Position numbers and translations under genes: made by a program
Notes under the pieces: generated by a model
What the model was told of the DNA's origin: nothing
Databases searched by the model: none
The model's input: the letters and a program-made list of their open reading frames with translations, nothing else
NCBI GenBank assembly: GCA_963971575.1
Contig: OZ020611.1
Span: 48,814,007-48,878,006, forward strand
DNA: 64,000 nucleotides
Direction of reading: 5' to 3'
Source of the DNA: Liopterus haemorrhoidalis
Lineage: Eukaryota > Arthropoda > Insecta > Coleoptera > Dytiscidae
Shown: positions 12,676-23,728 of the stretch, one piece after another
How the letters are laid out: each line of letters begins with the position of its first letter
How positions within the stretch are numbered: the stretch's first letter is position 1

Positions 12676-14930
12676 TTATGGCAGTACGGGTTCATGTACG
12701 AATTTTGCCCAGTCTTTTTTGTTTCTTGTCATTCTTTTAGCTTCTATAATCGTTTTTCCTCTTTTCTCTATTATCCCTTTTACTGTTCTGTCCCATGTAT
12801 TTCTTGGTCTTCCTATTCTTTGCTTTCTGTACGTTCTGGTCTCCCAGATCTGCTTCACTTGTCTTATGTCTTGCAGTCTTTGCATGTGTCCCCACCAGGC
12901 CAGTTGTCTGTTTTCTATGAAATGTTCAATCGGTTCTATATCGAGTTCTTTTCTTATATCTGTATTTCTGATTTTATCCATCTTAGTCACACCCTTTACT
13001 CTTCTTAAATACTTCATCTCCAAAGCTTGTATTTGACTCTTTTCTCTTCTTGAAAGCGTCCAGGTCTCACAGCCAAAAGTCAGTACCGGTCTGTATATAG
13101 CTTTGAATACGTTTATTTTTGTGGTTCTAGTTATTTCTTTCCTATTGATGAGTGTATTCTTTATGTCAAAGTAAAGTTTTGTTGTCTTCTCTATTCTTGT
13201 ATTTATCTCCATTTCTTGTTTTCCATCCTCTCTTATCTCTATTCCTAAGTATTTGAAATTCTTAACTTGTTCAATACTAATGTCGTTTATTTTTATATTT
13301 ATGGTTTCATCTGTTCCTAATACCATAACTTTCGTTTTATTTTTATTCATTGTCATACCGTATTCTTTTAATATTCTATTCCATACATTTAAATTTTCCT
13401 GTAATTCGTTTCGTCCTTTTGCTATTATAACAACGTCGTCAGCAAACACTCCTTCCGATATTTCAGTAATTTGCATATTCCTATATCCAACCTTGAACTT
13501 TGTTGTTTCATTTTTACACTTTTTTATAATTTCATCCATAAATGTTATAAACAGCGTTGGACTTAATCCTCCACCCTGTCTTAATCCTTCTTCCGTTTTA
13601 AAAATACTCGATTGTTGACTATTATAAATTATTGCATTGCGATTATTTTCATATACTTTCTGTATAATTCTAATTATTTTGTTACTAATTCCCCTATTTT
13701 CTAGCATTTCCCACAGTTTCTTGCGTGGTACTCTATCAAACGCTTTCTCTAAATCGATAAAACCTAGATAAACCTTAGTATTCTGTTTATGCGTTTTCTC
13801 TATTAGTTGTTTTATTGTGAAAATATGGTCTTGAATACTTCTTCCCCTTCTGAATCCGCTTTGCGACTCATCCAATGTTTGTTCAATTATAGGTTTTATC
13901 TTTTTGTCGATGATTTGTTCTAGAATCTTCATTACAGTGCTCAATAATGTAATACCTCTATAATTATTACATACTTTTTTGTCTCCTTTCTTATGTATCG
14001 GAACTATTAAAGCTGTTCGCCAATCTTCCGGTATTTCTTCTTTTTTAAGTACTAAGTGCAAAATTTGCAGTAGTACATCCATGCCCTGTGGTCCCATTCT
14101 TTTTATCATTTCCGTTGTTATCTTGTCCTGTCCGGGTGCTTTTCCATTTTTGAGGTTCTTCACAACTTCTTGTAATTCTGTCATTATTATGTTTTCTTCT
14201 GTTCTTTCTTCAGTATTTGTTGTTATTAATAGTTGCTGTCTCTCGTTATCTTTATTCTTGTTTGAGCATAACAGTTCTTCAAAATACTCTTTCCATCTGT
14301 TCATAATTTGTTCATCGTCTGTTAATGTTTCTCCATTTTTATTTTTTATTAAGTGTGAATCATATTTTTTTTCTTTTCTGCAGGATTTCAGTATTCTGTA
14401 AAATAATTTCTGATTTTCTTTACTGTCTTTCTCCATTTTTTCTCCAAACTCTTTCCAACTTCGTCTTTTTGCTTCTTGGACTAGTTCTTTTACTCGTTTC
14501 CGTTCTTTTTTGTAAAGCTCATAGCTATTTGTAGTTTTGTCATTTAGGTAAGCTTGCCATGCCTTTTTCTTTATTTTAATATTTAATTTAATTTCTTCTG
14601 TCCACCAGGCCGTTTGTTTTTTCCCTGCTCTTTTTTTGTAACTACCACACGTTTGTTTGGTTGCATCTAGTAAAATGTTCTTGAAAACCTTCCATATTTC
14701 TTCTATATTTTCTTCCTCAAACCTTTTTAAATGGCTTTGTAGTTTCAGTGTAACCAATTCTTCATATTTCTTACATATTTCTTCATTCCTTAATTTGTAA
14801 GCTTTTATGGATTCAAATTCTATATGATTTTTGGTCGGTTTTGTATTTCTTACTTCTTTCTTTTCTCTTATTTTTGTGATGAGGAGATAATGGTCACTTC
14901 CAATTTCAGACCCTCTATATACTTTAGTAT
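12676..14930 (-). pseudogene. LINE ORF2, reverse transcriptase part
   Basis: A frame of about 750 codons is open from 14930 to 12676. Upstream of residue 1 of the 693-residue stretch that begins at 14757 it includes the last endonuclease motif, GSDHYLLI. Counting within that 693-residue stretch, reverse transcriptase landmarks are NGKAPGQDKI (about 204), NNYRGITLLS (about 264), GFRRGRS (about 301), KAFDRVP (about 338), EGLRQGGGLSP (about 390) and catalytic FADD (438-441). The C-terminus has CETWTLSRREK and GRPRNTW and no RNase H domain. It is separated from the endonuclease frame by a single frameshift near 14930, so this copy would not make full-length ORF2 unless the shift is a sequencing error. 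Confidence 0.92.
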
Positions 14931-15647
14931 CTAATATTGTACTTCTGTTTCCACTAACACATAGTCAATAATAGATTTTTCGTTGCGACTTTTCTCTTCT
15001 CTTGTGTATTTGTGTATGTCTCTGTGATTGAAAAATGTATTCGTAATTAATAGATTTTGCATCACACAAAAGTCTATCATTCTTCTTCCGTTATTATTTC
15101 TTACATCCTCTCCGCATTTTCCTATTACTGTGCCATTGTATGTTGAATCTCTTTTCCCTACTCTGCTATTAAAATCTCCTGCAATATATATTTTACCTTT
15201 TGCTTCTTCTGTAGCTTCTGTCAGTTGGTCCCAGAATTTATCTTTATTTTCTATTATATCATCCTCGTTTGGGCCATATACAATTATGATAGTACGTTGT
15301 ATTTTATTTATGTTACTTAATCTGACTGAAAGTATTCGTTCTGACCATGCTTTCCATGATTCTATTTCTTGCTCTAAGTTCTTATGTATTATGCATGCTA
15401 TCCCTGCCATTGCTCTTTTATTTTTCTCCACGCCACTGAATATCATTGTATGCCCTCTTCTTGTCTTTATTGCACCTATCCCTTTCTTTTTTGTTTCTGT
15501 TATTGTTAGTATATCTATTTTAGCCTTTTCGAATTCTTCTTCTAATTCATTCTCTTTTCCTTGTATACTTCTCACATTCCATGTTCCGAGTTTCCAAATT
15601 ATTTGATCATTTCTATCTTTTTCCTTGTCAATAGCGTTCGTCTTCAT
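14931..15647 (-). pseudogene. LINE ORF2, apurinic-type endonuclease part
   Basis: 238 codons starting 26 bases after the ORF1 stop. Endonuclease motifs in order are GTWNVRS (near residue 22), the catalytic Glu in TETKKKG (near 50), VYGPNEDD (near 123), and AGDFNSRVGKRDS (near 160). IIDYVLVE lies near the end. The frame closes at a TAG, and the final SDH motif is found in the next frame. It nicks target DNA for target-primed reverse transcription in this family. Confidence 0.9.
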
Positions 15648-15673
15648 TTTTCTTTGGCCCGTGTAGTCATTAA

Positions 15674-16315
15674 TTAGTTTTTTGTCGTCTTATGTATTTC
15701 CATTTCATCTATTGATTTAGTTACTTTATTCCATTTTAGTTTATTTCCGTCGATTAATATATAGCCGTATCCTACTTTTGCGCGTTTTCCATTTTCATTT
15801 TTTATTTGCTCAGCTCTTAATCTTAGTTGTTTTTGCATTTCACGTTCGTTCTGAGTTAAGTCACAATCTATAAATATTTTTTCTTGTTTGTATTCTCTAA
15901 GTTTATTTTTATTCTTTAATATTTCTATCTTATCTTCGAAATTTTTCATTTTAGTTATGAAGGTATTATCATTTATTCTTACTACAGTTTCAATATGTGC
16001 TTTTACTCCTATAGTTCTCTCATAGAAATTCTCAATTATTTGTTTGTTTTCATTATGCGTGGAGTTAGACTCTATTGTCATTCCCTTTATAATTAGATTG
16101 TTCTTTTTTCTTTCTTTTTCGTAATGTTCCATATTTATCACCATTGATTCCATTTTATTTTTCATTGTGTTTATTTCTTCTCTAAGTTCTTTATTTTCAT
16201 TTTCTAGTTTTTCCATTTTTTCTCTATGTTCTTTATTATCCTTCCTTATTTCTCTAACCTCCGTGAGGATTTCTTTCATCATGGCTTTTAATTCCTGTTC
16301 TGTGTCCATTTTCAC
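15674..16315 (-). CDS. LINE ORF1 protein, coiled-coil RNA-binding type
   Basis: 213 residues, very rich in K and E. Residues about 10-70 form a heptad-repeat coiled coil; NNLIIKGM (near 72) resembles the start of an RRM-like domain; IFIDCDLTQNEREMQKQLR to GYILIDGNKLKW resembles the C-terminal domain of L1-type ORF1 proteins. The family makes trimers that coat the element RNA. The ATG at 16315 is the first in the frame (MKMDTEQ). The frame is intact. Confidence 0.85.
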   Translation of the reverse strand: MKMDTEQELKAMMKEILTEVREIRKDNKEHREKMEKLENENKELREEINTMKNKMESMVINMEHYEKERKKNNLIIKGMTIESNSTHNENKQIIENFYERTIGVKAHIETVVRINDNTFITKMKNFEDKIEILKNKNKLREYKQEKIFIDCDLTQNEREMQKQLRLRAEQIKNENGKRAKVGYGYILIDGNKLKWNKVTKSIDEMEIHKTTKN

Positions 16316-16554
16316 TCTAGAGCTTTTATGTTTGTATGGAGATCTTATTACTTTTTTGCTTTTACCAAATATTTCTACTTCTTCTCTTCCCCGTTTCCTA
16401 CTATCTTCAGTTGATTAGTTACATGAACTTTCATCCGTGTCTGTGGGCATTCTAAATTTGCCTCAATCCGACCCTGTTATTATTCTTCACGCAGTCGGTA
16501 AGTTAGTTTCCTAGAGCGCAAGGTCAAGCTGTCCGCATCGACTGCTCGGAGACG

Positions 16555-16605
16555 GCAAGAGTTTGTGACTAGGATTGAGGTTAAATCCTAGTCACAAACT
16601 CTTGC
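16555..16605. repeat. Perfect 22-bp hairpin upstream of the LINE
   Basis: Bases 16555-16576 and 16584-16605 are exact reverse complements (GCAAGAGTTTGTGACTAGGA...), separated by a 7-base loop, GAGGTTA. It lies about 240 bases upstream of the ORF1 start. It may belong to the LINE 5' UTR or promoter, or be the site of a small foldback insertion. Confidence 0.9.
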
Positions 16606-18032
16606 TTTATATATTAAATATACTTACAAACTTCGATAATTTTACTTAATTTGTAAATTTATATCACACACTTTCTGCACTAATCACTTTTGTAATTTAT
16701 TATTGCTCGTAGCCGTCTATTTCATAGATTTAACTACGGAGCTCACAATAGTTAATATTCACTGTGTCAGGTCCGTACTCAGATCTCTGAAATTATTTTC
16801 AAAATAATCTAAAAATTAAAAAATTTAAAAAATATATTTTCATAAATTAAAGAAATAAAAAAACAAATAAATAAAAAATAATAATAATAAAATAAAATAA
16901 AAAGTGTTGGATTACTACTACGGACGTAGTTGACGAAATTAATAATTTAAATTATTATTAAAATAATAATTAATTAATTATTCAAATGTTTACTCCAGAG
17001 CAGTAATGCGCACGCGCGTCCTATATCAACTTGGCGTGGATTGAATGCGCGAGCGATACTATTAAAATTAGGTATAAAGTATTTTTGAAAATATATAAAA
17101 AAATCAAAAAGGCATTTTTATAAATAAAAGATAAAATTCTTACCTTAAAATTAGATATCCATTTGGTAAATTCACAATATCCTTTTGGCACTTTCCAGTT
17201 ATCCTTTTGGCACTAAATTTTATTTTGATCACGAAATATTATTTAATAAAAAAAAAAAATTAAAAAAATAGAAAAGAAATAATTGACACTTTCCAGACAT
17301 CCTGGCACTAAAATACATTTTAATTAAAAAATATTTAATAAAACTATTTTTAAAGCACTTTTGTGTATTTGAAAAATTGCAAAAAAAATTTTTAAAAAAA
17401 CAAAAAGTATTTAAATTTTCCTATAAATTTTGTCCAAAAATATTTTTTAATAATAAATATTATACTTAAATATATCAATCAATTGGAATTAAAAAAAAAA
17501 AAAAATACTGGCAAATTAAACAGTAATGTATAAATATTTAAATTAAATTTTAAAAGAAACAAAATATAAATAAATAAATAAATTATTCTTAACATATTTA
17601 AAAAGAAAATAATAATTTATTAATATATTATTTAATTATTATTATTGTCTAATGTTTCACTTAATTTAAATAAAAATTTTGAAATAATTTTTTAAAAGTT
17701 TCGCGAATGCTGATCGACGTTTCACTATGAGATGTAAGCACTGACTGACTAATTGGCGCGAATAGCTAATGATCATGCGCCGATGACCGGCGCAGATATT
17801 TACTTAAGAACACGTCGTCTGCGTTCAACGTTGACTCCGTGTTTTATAAGTTTTGTTTTTCGTGAACATTACTCAAAAGTTGAGTCCTCGGATGAAATCC
17901 CCGACAGGTTGCAGTATGACGCGCGTGCGCATTATTCTTTTCGAACATTCAATCAGAATCGTAATCGAGAAATAAATAATGCGCACAGTGGCGTAGGCCT
18001 GTAGGGTTTAATAGGGTTATGACTCCATCCCA

Positions 18033-20008
18033 TGAACTCAATTTTCGGGGTTTTGTAGGTTTGACCACAAAAAAAAAACTTATAATATCACTCATGAGTC
18101 TGTCTGTCTGTACGGTAGAAATTGTAGGCAAACAGCTTAGAAAATTTAAATTTGGCATGTTTATACAAATTTTTGACCCACATATAGGAAAAATATTAAG
18201 ATTTCAAAAAAAGACATCCCGGGATAAATATAAACAAATATGTATTTAATAAAAAATAAAATAATTTAATAAGAGATTTTAGACCGTAACTCAAAAGTAC
18301 CATATATTTGTTATCTTAAGCTAAAAGTATATAAATATACCAAATTTCCAACAAAATTCATTTTTTATATTTGGTCAAAAAAATTTCGACTGCAATTTTA
18401 GCCAAATTATAGTTCTAAGCTAATTTTTAAGTAAGGATTATGAAAAAAATATTAAAAAAATTCATGCTTTCTTAGATTTTGAGTTAGAGCCGCTCTTGGT
18501 AAGTTATTTGCCTATAATTCCAAAACTTTTGCCCAAACTTGAAAATGGACCACATTTTGTTGATCTATGGCCAAAAATACATTTTTTTTTTTGATTTTTG
18601 GACATTTTCAAGGAATTTGGATTACTGCTTACACAAAACTTAATAATTGGCTTATTAAAGCCTAATTTTTTTTAGACTAAACAATGAAGGAGAATTTTTA
18701 AAATTCTAACCGCAAATTTCTATCCCTAACCAATTTATAGTTTTTTATCAAAATATTTTAAAAAAATTAAAAATTTTCAAAAATTTTGTTCAAAATATGG
18801 TTACAAGTCAATTAGGATCTCAAGATCTCAAAACTTTCAACCGCAGGTCTTTATCGTATTTCATTTTTTAGAAACGTCCATGCAATGATGAAAATTTCTA
18901 TAAATCACGCGATATTAAAATTTGTCATAGTACTAAAATTTGGCATAATATTGAAATACGCAAAACTAATAAGGCCTCAAATTTCTTCTGGATTAAATAA
19001 ATTACGAGGAATTCAAAATTTCTATTCTCAGGACGTTTTCTCTAACCATTTTTGAAGTTGTAATTTTTTTAATTCATAATTTTCATAAATAATGTAAATT
19101 ATGCCATTAAAAAAATGTCACAATCTCAAAACGCATTAAACGATGAAAGTCCCAATTTTTTCTAGACTAAATAAGCATGATTAATCTAAAACTTTCAATC
19201 GCAGGTCGCTATCTCTAACCGTTTTTGAATTTTGCTTCAATTCTTACCTCAGATCGGTTTCTCTAACCGTTTTTTGAGTTGCATTTTTTTAATTCAGAAT
19301 TTTCAAAACTTTATGCCATAAAAAAAAATTGTCGTAATCTCAAAACGCGTTAAACTATTTACGCGCTAACTAGAATATTGACAAAATAATTTAAACAAAA
19401 TAAAAATGGAAAAAAACAAAAAAAAAATTGTCTCCTCAGCAAGCGAGCAAGCTAACCATTAGACCAGGATACGCCTTTTAGTATAGTGTGTTACATAACT
19501 ATAACTTTTGCACATCGTCAACCAAAAAACACAAAAAATGCGTTATTTTCCGAACATAATCTGATCAAAAATTCCTGTTGCACTATTCCAGTTTACACCA
19601 ATGTACATTAATTATTTCAGATTTTTAGTTTAAACCATCTGGGCTACAGATTATGGGACATTTTTTTTTTGCACAATTTTGGCAAAAATAATTTATTTTG
19701 CAAAAATAAAATGTTGATCGTTAATCCAAGTACTAAGGGCTTTCATTTGATACCCTACTCAGAATTTTAAAAAAATATTTTTTTTTCGATGAGCACATAT
19801 TTGTTTATATTTTTAGGGGGATATATTTTTTAGATATTTCAGTATGTTTCCTATGTGCGGGTCAGAGAGTTGTATAAGTATGCAAAATTTCAACTCTCTA
19901 GGTTTAGCCGTTTGGCTACAATTTTTACCGAACAGACAGACAGACAGACAGACGACAAAATGACGGTATAAGGGTTTTTTGGTCATACCTACAAAACCCT
20001 AAAAAGGA
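18033..20008. mobile_element. Non-coding element with (GACA)n ends, inside the foldback
   Basis: The left end has GGGGTTTTGTAGGTTTGACC and GTCTGTCTGTCTGT; the right end has ACAGACAGACAGACAGACG and CATACCTACAAAACCCT. Next to each lies an inverted copy of the CAAACGGCTA / TAGCCGTTTG and CCTATGTGCGGGTC blocks, so inverted termini are about 220 bp. The middle (18640-19360) has degenerate tandem blocks with TCTCAAAACGC and CTAACCGTTTTTGA. A tRNA-like A box (19451-19466, minus strand) lies toward the right end. The 19430-20008 part matches 51170-51872. Confidence 0.65.
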
Positions 20009-20009
20009 T

Positions 20010-20213
20010 ATATTTCAAATCTCCTATTTGGCCCGCGGTCTTATTAAAATTGCACATGCTTAATATAAATTAAAGAATGAACAAAAAAAAAATACCAAAA
20101 AGAAGGTAGTACGAATTCACGTGATGGTAAAAAAGGAGGACGAATTGAAGTGATGACAAAAACAAAATGACGGTTTCATGGGAGGGGGGGGGGTCATAAC
20201 CCCCCGGTATCCT
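20010..20213. other. Spacer between the inner element and the right foldback arm
   Basis: AT-rich sequence with a G8 run near 20187 and no recognised feature. Confidence 0.4.
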
Positions 20214-21480
20214 ATCTACCTACGACGCTCTGCGCATTATTGTTTTTTCGATTGCTTTTGATTGTATGTTTATTGTTCGAACATAATAATGCGCACGCGC
20301 GTCAGAATCCAACCTGTCGGGGATTTCATCCGAGGACTCAGCTTTTGAGTAATTTTCGCGAAAAAAAATGTATAAAATACAGAGTCTGACGTTGGACGCA
20401 GACGACGTCTTCTCAAGTTCATATCTGCGCCGGCCATCGGCGCATACTCATTAGCGATTCGCGTCTTTTCAGTCAGTGCTTACATCTCAGAGTGAAACGT
20501 TCGATCTACGTTCGCGAAACTTTTAAAAAATATTTCAAATTTTTCATTTATATTAATTGAAATATTAGACGATAATAATAGTTAAATAATATTTTAATAA
20601 TAAAATAAATAATGTATTATTATTTTTTTTGTAATTTAATTTAAATCAGTGGCAATATTTAATCAAAACAGTTTAGAATTAAATAATGTTTTCAAAAAAA
20701 TTAAAATAAATACATTTTTCTTTATACGTGCCAATTTTTTTTTTTTTTAAATTTAATTCGCATTGATTGAAATATTTGAGCAATAATATTTATAATTAAA
20801 AAATATTTTTGAACAAAATAAAAAAAATCAAATAACTATTTAAATGAAAAAAAAAATTTATTATTTTTTTTTTTATACTCAAAATTGCTTTAAAAATAGT
20901 TTTATTAAATATATGTATTTAAATTAAATGAATTTTTGTGCCAGGATGTCTAGAAAGTGACAAAGAATGTTATTCTTTTTATTTCTGCGCCATAAAAATT
21001 GTTATTCATAAAATTTTGTGAATAAAATAAAATTTAGTACCAAAAGGATACTTGGAAAGTACCAAAAGGATATTGGGAACTAACCAAATGGATATCTAAT
21101 TTTAAGGTAAGAATTTTTTGTAAATTTAAGAAAATGCGTTTTTACATGTTTAAATATATTTTCAAAAATATTTTATTATTATTTTAATACCATCGTTCGT
21201 GGATTCAATCTATTAAAAGTTGGACAAGTTCACGCGTACTTTTGATTTCTTTAGTGATTATGATTACGATTCTGATTGGATGTAGTTTGGAAGGCATAAT
21301 GCGCACGCGGATCGTAATCCAACATTTTTACTTTATTTAGATTTTTTTTTTTTATTTAAGAAAATGCTTTTTTGCATTTTTCAATATATTTTCAAAAATA
21401 TTTTATATTTATTTATATTGGTATCGTTCGCGGATTCAATCCATGACAAGTTGGACAAGGAGGCGCGTGTTCATTATTTC

Positions 21481-22127
21481 GGTAAAATGTTACTGTACGG
21501 TCCGCTCTAACTTCATCCAACTCTATCCACTCCACCTACTTGCAGTAAACGACAGCTCACGTGTTTTACCAGTGGTCCTAAAACGTACTGACCGGTCTTG
21601 GTATAACTAGGGAATAGTACCTACGCTACTGTGGCATTGTTATGTTAGTGTGAGTTTGTTTTGTCATTAAACTAGATGATGGGTAGCTCGCTTCGCTCGG
21701 CTTCTTCTAACCAAACCCTTACTAACATAACCTAACCTAAGATAGTGTTTTGTCATTAAACTAGAAGATGGGTAGCTCGCTTCGCTCGGCTTCTTCTAAC
21801 CAAACCCTTACTAACCTAACCTAACCTAAGATAGTGTTTTGTCATTAAACTAGAAGATGGGTAACTCGCTCCGCTCGGTTTTAGACTTTTACTAACTAAA
21901 CCTAATAATCTTGTTTTTAGGTGCATAGTACTTTATATTCCCCCATATTAGCCCAAATAAAATTGTGTATCATTGTGTATAAATTTATAAAACAGAAACC
22001 ATTGTTTTAGATCCACTGATAATCCTTGAATTATTTAGTGTCTTGAGCATGCATGACACTTACGATAGTAGTAGGAGAGGGGAGAGAATTGAATGAAGTT
22101 CGAGCGGACCGTAGAGTAACATTCAAC
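21481..22127. mobile_element. DNA element with 9-bp target duplication and (CCTAA)n
   Basis: CATTATTTC flanks it at 21472-21480 and 22128-22136. Its ends are inverted: ATGTTACTGTACGGTCCGCTC on the left and GAGCGGACCGTAGAGTAACAT on the right. Inside, an 89-bp unit (TTGTCATTAAACTAGA, GGTAGCTCGCTTCGCTCGG, CCTAACCTAACC) is repeated three times at about 21660-21890. Target size and ends suggest a hAT-, P- or Transib-like non-autonomous element; no transposase is visible. Confidence 0.8.
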
Positions 22128-22330
22128 CATTATTTCTTTTGGGATTGTGATTACGATTCTAACTGGATGTAGTTTGGAAAGTATAATGTGCACCCGCATC
22201 TTTGTCCACCCTCTTTTATTTAGAATTTATTATTTTATTTAAAAAAAGGCATTTTTTACATTTGTCAATTATTTTTACATATTTAAAAAAATATGTTATA
22301 AATAATTTTTAAGAATTACGTAACTTTGAC
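22128..22330. repeat. Extra copy of the foldback terminal unit
   Basis: Shares GATTACGATTCTAACTGGATG, GTAGTTTGGAAAG and the TAATG.GCAC block with 21250-21330 and resumes directly after the 9-bp-flanked element, so that element interrupted a tandem terminal repeat. Confidence 0.6.
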
Positions 22331-22512
22331 TTTGAAAGAGCATTCATTTTTGGGATTAACGGATTTAGTTACTTAGGTAATTAATAATTAATGATATTTT
22401 GATAAGAACAGTTTTAAACAACTTGAAACAATTTTAAAGGAAGATAATTTTGTTTAAAATTTAGTTTACTAATTTTAATTCTTATTAATTTAGTTCTTAT
22501 ATTTTATACATA
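22330..22512 (+). repeat. Outer inverted-repeat arm, right
   Basis: Reverse-complement match to 12360-12560 (GGGATTAACGGATTTAG and neighbours). It is cut by the Harbinger element at 22516. Confidence 0.75.
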
Positions 22513-22610
22513 TTAAGGCGCGTACAGACTAGAGCATTTGTGCGCGCACAAATGCTCAGTTGACTACGAGGTACAATTTGTGTGCGCGTACAGTTATCCT
22601 CCCACGAATG

Positions 22611-22973
22611 CTATCCGTAGCTTGTCGGTCCCACCGATAATATCAAAGAACTTGTGCGCTCAGTGCGCGTAAATTTAAGTAAACACCAGTAAATATTCAA
22701 CATGGAATAGAGGAAAAAGGTATTGCATGCTGGTAAACGAATACCCAGTTGCAAAAAACGTAGGGTTATGGCTAATCGTTCTTTCGCGGGAACAGTCCTT
22801 ATAAATCTTGTCTTTCTCCCAATTTTGTGACCAACTTTATTAACGAGTAGTTCAAAATTTGCCGCTAACATTCGAACAAAATTTTGAAATTGTCCACTAA
22901 CCTCTTGCATTTGCAGTTCTGCTACCAAACTTGAACTATTGTATATTTCCCTGCTTCTATATAGTTGTGTCAT
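22611..22973 (-). pseudogene. HARBI1-like transposase, N-terminal fragment
   Basis: 120 codons. FQNFVRMLAANFELLVNKVG followed by ...TVPAKERLAITLRFLQLG matches the N-terminal region of insect HARBI1-type nucleases, where ...KERLAITLRFLATG is a hallmark. The frame then degenerates (NTFFLYSMLN...) and the catalytic DDE domain is missing. It is consistent with the TTA-flanked ends of the host element. Not expected to be functional. Confidence 0.7.
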
Positions 22974-23022
22974 CCACCACCGTTTGTTTTGTTTTTATTT
23001 ATTTTTTTACGAAGTATACTAT

Positions 23023-23467
23023 GGCCACATTCAGCAGACTCACCAGTGAGTTACCGGTTGGTAAATTTTTTCTTGTATTCTGTTGATCTACCGGTGAGTT
23101 ACCATACTTAATCACCGGTATCCATATCATTAACCGGATTTCATTAACGATTAGTTGCTCACAGGTGGACATTTTGACAGTTATATCTGTAGTAACAAAG
23201 AATCAAGCACAAAACAAGTAAAAAATTATGGAATTGAGTGTTAAGTCAGTTTACTTAGATATTGAGGAGACGTATATAAAGCACATGTACTCTTAAAATT
23301 ACTGTAAAAGCTTACATTCCAAATTTATTGTCATTACAATCTGTCATTGTTTAGATATTGTAGTTTTCATATACGCCGTTCGACAACGCTGCCAAAAATG
23401 TGCTTTTAGTCAAATTCACCGGTAAGTTTGTACGGATAAGTCACCGATGAGTCTGCTGAATGCGACC
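23023..23467. mobile_element. MITE nested in the Harbinger element
   Basis: GGCCACATTCAGCAGACTCA at the left end is matched by the inverted TGAGTCTGCTGAATGCGACC at the right end; TAT occurs on both flanks. The motif CACCGGT/ACCGGT recurs inside both ends. No coding capacity. Confidence 0.75.
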
Positions 23468-23536
23468 TATGTACGCTGCTTTTGTTAAGACAACATTACT
23501 TTCTGCCATCGTTGACACTACTTACTTTAAATAAAT

Positions 23537-23728
23537 ATGTGCGTGGATATAACTGAAATACGCGGAGCGAGATTTTACACGCACAAATTAGAAAGTTGTG
23601 TGTGCAAATTTTTTTACCCGCACGAAAATCCCTGCGCAAACATAATCCTTGCGCGTACAAATGCTCAAGTCAGTACGCACCTTTATATTGGAAAATTTAT
23701 AGACATATACTTTACTTGTAGTTTTTAA
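23537..23728 (+). other. Open frame across the Harbinger right end, not a gene
   Basis: A 63-codon frame runs from inside the Harbinger terminal region across its right end into unrelated flank. It contains the terminal CGCGTAC repeats and has no recognised domain, so it is treated as chance. Confidence 0.3.

Larger units (their letters stand above)
12598..16430 (-). mobile_element. LINE (non-LTR retrotransposon), nearly complete
   Basis: The order on the minus strand is ORF1 (16315-15674), ORF2 endonuclease (15647-14931), ORF2 reverse transcriptase (to 12676), a short 3' UTR with a hairpin, and an (AT)n tail at 12598-12612. Only one clear lesion was found, a frameshift near 14930. The endonuclease is of the APE type. 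The C-terminal CETWTLSRREK, LAWWGHMQRL and GRPRNTW motifs are typical of insect LINEs of the RTE/Daphne type; the exact clade is not certain. The 5' boundary is an estimate. Confidence 0.9.
16990..22330. mobile_element. Large foldback element, arms about 1 kb
   Basis: Left arm about 16990-18008 and right arm about 20214-21250 are inverted copies. Shared blocks are ATCCATTTGGTAAATTC / ACTAACCAAATGGATATC, CCTTTTGGCAC / GTACCAAAAGGATA, GTCAGTGCTTACATC, GCCGATGACCGGCGC / GCGCCGGCCATCGGCGC and GATGAAATCCCCGACAGG. The right arm's outer unit, with GGATGTAGTTTGGAA and CATAATGCGCACGCG, is repeated at 21300-21480 and 22125-22330. No transposase is visible. The two ends are estimates. Confidence 0.75.
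22516..23682 (-). mobile_element. PIF/Harbinger DNA transposon relic with TTA target site
   Basis: TTA flanks it at 22513-22515 and 23683-23685. Ends are inverted: AGGCGCGTACAGACTAGAGC on the left and GCTCAAGTCAGTACGCACCT on the right. A 3-bp TTA duplication is characteristic of PIF/Harbinger, and a matching transposase fragment lies inside. The unfilled site is visible in the homologous left arm near 12360. A second element is nested at 23023-23467. Confidence 0.88.

Noticed and set aside
12653..15606. Plus-strand frames of 69-192 codons over the LINE
   Set aside because: They are antisense shadows of the LINE ORFs, low-complexity and rich in S, F and I.
21700..21880. True telomere or interstitial telomeric array
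   Set aside because: Only three or so CCTAA units occur at a time, inside an 89-bp repeat of a mobile element.
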